NCBI GenBank assembly: GCA_947089305.1
Contig: CAMUJQ010000023.1
Span: forward strand, 1-13,107
Reading direction: 5' to 3'
Length of the DNA stretch: 13,107 nt
From: an uncultured Clostridia bacterium
Lineage (GTDB): Bacteria > Bacillota > Clostridia > Christensenellales > UBA1242
Below, in pieces: positions 11,237 through 13,107 of the stretch; the stretch's first letter is position 1, and each line of letters begins with the position of its first letter. The notes under the pieces are model-generated. The model had not been told where the DNA came from, did not search any database, and was given only the letters and a program-made list of their open reading frames with translations. Made by a program: the position numbers and the translations under genes.

Positions 11237-13107
11237 ATATTGGCTTAACATTGACTTTTGCGCCATCTATTTTAACTAAACTTTTTCCAGCCGGCAAAAC
11301 AAATGCAAGCGCATATTGTTTTTTATTTTGACCCGATATAAAAGGTAATTTTAGTTCTATTCTAGCTGTTTTAACTGCATTTACAATAAACTCTGCCCCA
11401 GACTTTGTTTCATTAAAGCCTGAAATAGTTGTGGTCGCATCATCAATTTTAAATACTTGTTCGTTATCTATAACTAAAATAATATCTTTATCTGTTTGTT
11501 TTAAATCAAAGTTATGTTTAGCAAAATTATAATTAGATATTAATTGTCCCGTTCTTAAACTTCCAAAACTTAAAGTGTTATTGCTAGTAAGTTTAAATAA
11601 ATCAAAACTTATAACTTCACTTATTCCAATTAAGCCAAGTAAATTAGCCGCCATACTAAAACCACCTTCAGCCTTTAAACCAAAAGCAACATTATATTGC
11701 AATGCAAATGGAATTCCCCTTAAGTTGATTTCATCCCAAAGTTTAGATGTTCTTTGAGCTAACGCAGCACATTCATTGAATAAATTATATCTCTTTAATC
11801 CATGATATATTAAGAAATTTGTATACGCATCAACAACCCGTTCTTTTCTTCTAGAATTTTTGCTAATTTCCAAAATCCCATAATCAGTAAAAAAGCTTTT
11901 CTGATTCATTAAATCTTTTACTACACCACTAAGCCTATCTTCATCTACAACACCCGCAAGAAGACAATAAAACTTTCTGCTGCTTGTATCTTCAACAAAC
12001 TGACCTTCTAAAGTTTTATTTAAATAAGTTTGATATGTTTCACTATATAATTCGTTGTTTACTAAATTTTTTAGGTCTTCAATTAATTTAGAATAAACAT
12101 TTACATTTTCTTTATCTACTTGTTTAGCTATAAGTTCCAATACTTCTAAGTTGAAAATTTTTAAACAAGTTTTAGACACACTAAAAACATCTCTTGATCT
12201 TGTATTTTCAGTTTCTAACATATTAGTTTTATCAAATTCTATAGAAGCAATTTTATAAAGTTCTGTTAATTTTTCTTTGTCTATTCCTTGTTTATAAAGC
12301 ATTAACAACAACATTCCACCTGTTGCCTTTTCGGATATTAAAATTTTACACTGCTCAAAAAGTTTGTTTATATCAAAAAAGTTACATGCTAACAATAAAC
12401 TTAAGGCATCAGAAAATCGATGCATTGCAAAATGCTGATTCATTCTTTCTCTACTTGAAGTTGAAATTAATTGCTTCAAATAAGGCTCATATATTAAGTT
12501 TAATAAAACATTTCTGCCTACTAAACTAGCATTTTTAGCTAAACTACCACTACCAGTTAAACATGTGTTTGCAAAAGCTATTTCATTATTGTTTATACTG
12601 CATAAGCAATCGTTAACTGTTTTAATTGTTGGAGTAAAAGTTTCGTCATCTAAATATGCATGACCATAAACTAAACTTTTATTTTTATTTAAGTTATATT
12701 CATAAATAGCCTCACCAAAAACACCATTATCAATAAGGTCTGCATCTGTAAACACTTCTCCAGCAAATTTAGCAACAGTTTTAGATGCATTATAAACATG
12801 ATATCTGCCTTTAGCTTGGTAAATATTTTGTTCATTAAATTGAATTTTCCCTGCTATAGTCGCTATACCATCAGTTTTAGCAAGCGTATGATTTCCATTA
12901 ATAGCAAATTTTGTTTTAGTAAAATATGCAGGATAAAAAATAACTCTAACGGTTGTTTTCTTAGATGCTTCAACTGAAAATATTACCTCATTAGCATTTA
13001 AAACACTAAATTTAATAATTACATTTTTATAACTAATGGCAAAAAAACTATCATTATTGGTAGCAGCTAAAATACGGCTATTTTTGCCAAATAAAAATTC
13101 ATTACTA
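11235..13107 (-). CDS. Large protein of unknown family (partial, 5' end beyond the window)
   Basis: The reading frame stays open from the stop at 11235 to base 13107, at least 623 residues. A GTG at 12755 is internal, since the frame continues with protein-like sequence above it. Visible layout: a beta-rich N-terminal part (about the first 115 visible residues, with strand patterns such as KNVIIKFSVL, KKTTVRVIFYPAYF and TKFAINGN); a central, mainly helical region with many Leu/Lys/Glu stretches and an NQHFAMHRFSDALSLLLACNFF segment; and a C-terminal beta-rich domain (AEFIVNAVKTARIELKLPF, YALAFVLPAGKSLVKIDG). No transmembrane helix is obvious in the visible part. The beta-alpha-beta plan is reminiscent of carbohydrate-active enzymes with a helical barrel between beta-sandwiches, but I cannot find catalytic motifs and do not assign a function. 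Base composition matches the neighbouring genes. Confidence 0.85.
   Translation of the reverse strand, partial: SNEFLFGKNSRILAATNNDSFFAISYKNVIIKFSVLNANEVIFSVEASKKTTVRVIFYPAYFTKTKFAINGNHTLAKTDGIATIAGKIQFNEQNIYQAKGRYHVYNASKTVAKFAGEVFTDADLIDNGVFGEAIYEYNLNKNKSLVYGHAYLDDETFTPTIKTVNDCLCSINNNEIAFANTCLTGSGSLAKNASLVGRNVLLNLIYEPYLKQLISTSSRERMNQHFAMHRFSDALSLLLACNFFDINKLFEQCKILISEKATGGMLLLMLYKQGIDKEKLTELYKIASIEFDKTNMLETENTRSRDVFSVSKTCLKIFNLEVLELIAKQVDKENVNVYSKLIEDLKNLVNNELYSETYQTYLNKTLEGQFVEDTSSRKFYCLLAGVVDEDRLSGVVKDLMNQKSFFTDYGILEISKNSRRKERVVDAYTNFLIYHGLKRYNLFNECAALAQRTSKLWDEINLRGIPFALQYNVAFGLKAEGGFSMAANLLGLIGISEVISFDLFKLTSNNTLSFGSLRTGQLISNYNFAKHNFDLKQTDKDIILVIDNEQVFKIDDATTTISGFNETKSGAEFIVNAVKTARIELKLPFISGQNKKQYALAFVLPAGKSLVKIDGAKVNVKPI

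Noticed and set aside
12753..12755. GTG at 12755 as start of the right-edge gene
   Set aside because: The frame continues open to base 13107 with protein-like composition and there is no Shine-Dalgarno before the GTG, so it is an internal Val codon.
1..13107. UGA recoding, suggested by all fifteen visible stops being TAA or TAG
   Set aside because: Tryptophan positions in conserved motifs use TGG and no conserved protein needs TGA read through; avoidance of TGA stops is common in AT-rich Firmicutes and fifteen genes are too few.
1..13107. CRISPR arrays, insertion sequences, prophage genes, tRNA or rRNA genes
   Set aside because: No regularly spaced repeats, transposase or integrase motifs, CCA-ended cloverleaf or rRNA-like GC-rich segments were seen on either strand.

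Overview
The window is an AT-rich stretch of bacterial chromosome that looks like a spore-forming Firmicute, probably a member of the Clostridia. The evidence is the sporulation pair yqfC-yqfD, the rplU-prp-rpmA operon with a Firmicutes-type cleavable L27 leader, strong AGGAGG-like ribosome binding sites and TTGACA/TAAAAT promoters. Genus or species cannot be fixed from the sequence. Fourteen of the fifteen genes lie on the minus strand, so transcription runs from high to low coordinates. Both edge genes are cut. No gap exceeds about 210 bases, and there is no sign of phage, insertion sequence, CRISPR array, tRNA or rRNA.

In transcription order: (1) 13107-11235 is the 3' part of a large protein I cannot assign. 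(2) 10793-11212 is the only plus-strand gene, a short ferritin-like protein related in its metal motif to encapsulated ferritins. A bidirectional hairpin separates it from gene 1. (3) 10703-9661 is rplU-prp-rpmA with its own promoter, a roughly 100-nt leader and a terminator. (4) 9579-5114 is an 8-oxoguanine glycosylase, a NYN-domain nuclease-like protein and leucyl-tRNA synthetase. The glycosylase promoter sits so close to its ATG that the message should be leaderless. A perfect 28-bp inverted repeat lies in front of leuS. (5) 5079-2863 is a short NfeD, the flotillin FloA and an unrecognised acidic membrane-anchored protein, again between its own promoter and terminator. (6) 2801-1 is yqfC, yqfD, ybeY, a cytidine-deaminase homologue and era.

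Segments 5 and 6 correspond to the Bacillus yqeZ-yqfA-yqfB-yqfC-yqfD-phoH-yqfF-ybeY-dgkA-cdd-era region, but phoH, yqfF (pgpH) and dgkA are missing between the retained genes.

Most of the window is housekeeping: ribosomal proteins and L27 maturation, ribosome/rRNA maturation (YbeY, Era), aminoacylation, oxidative DNA repair and membrane microdomains. The strongest oddity is the gene in the cdd position. It is intact and clearly of the cytidine deaminase fold, but every zinc ligand and the catalytic glutamate are replaced, so it should be a pseudoenzyme. Other points of interest are the predicted leaderless ogg message, the inverted repeat before leuS, the ferritin-like protein with an Asn/Gln-rich N-terminus, the third gene of the nfeD-floA operon, altered residues in the LeuRS editing site, and the unassigned 620-residue gene at the right edge.
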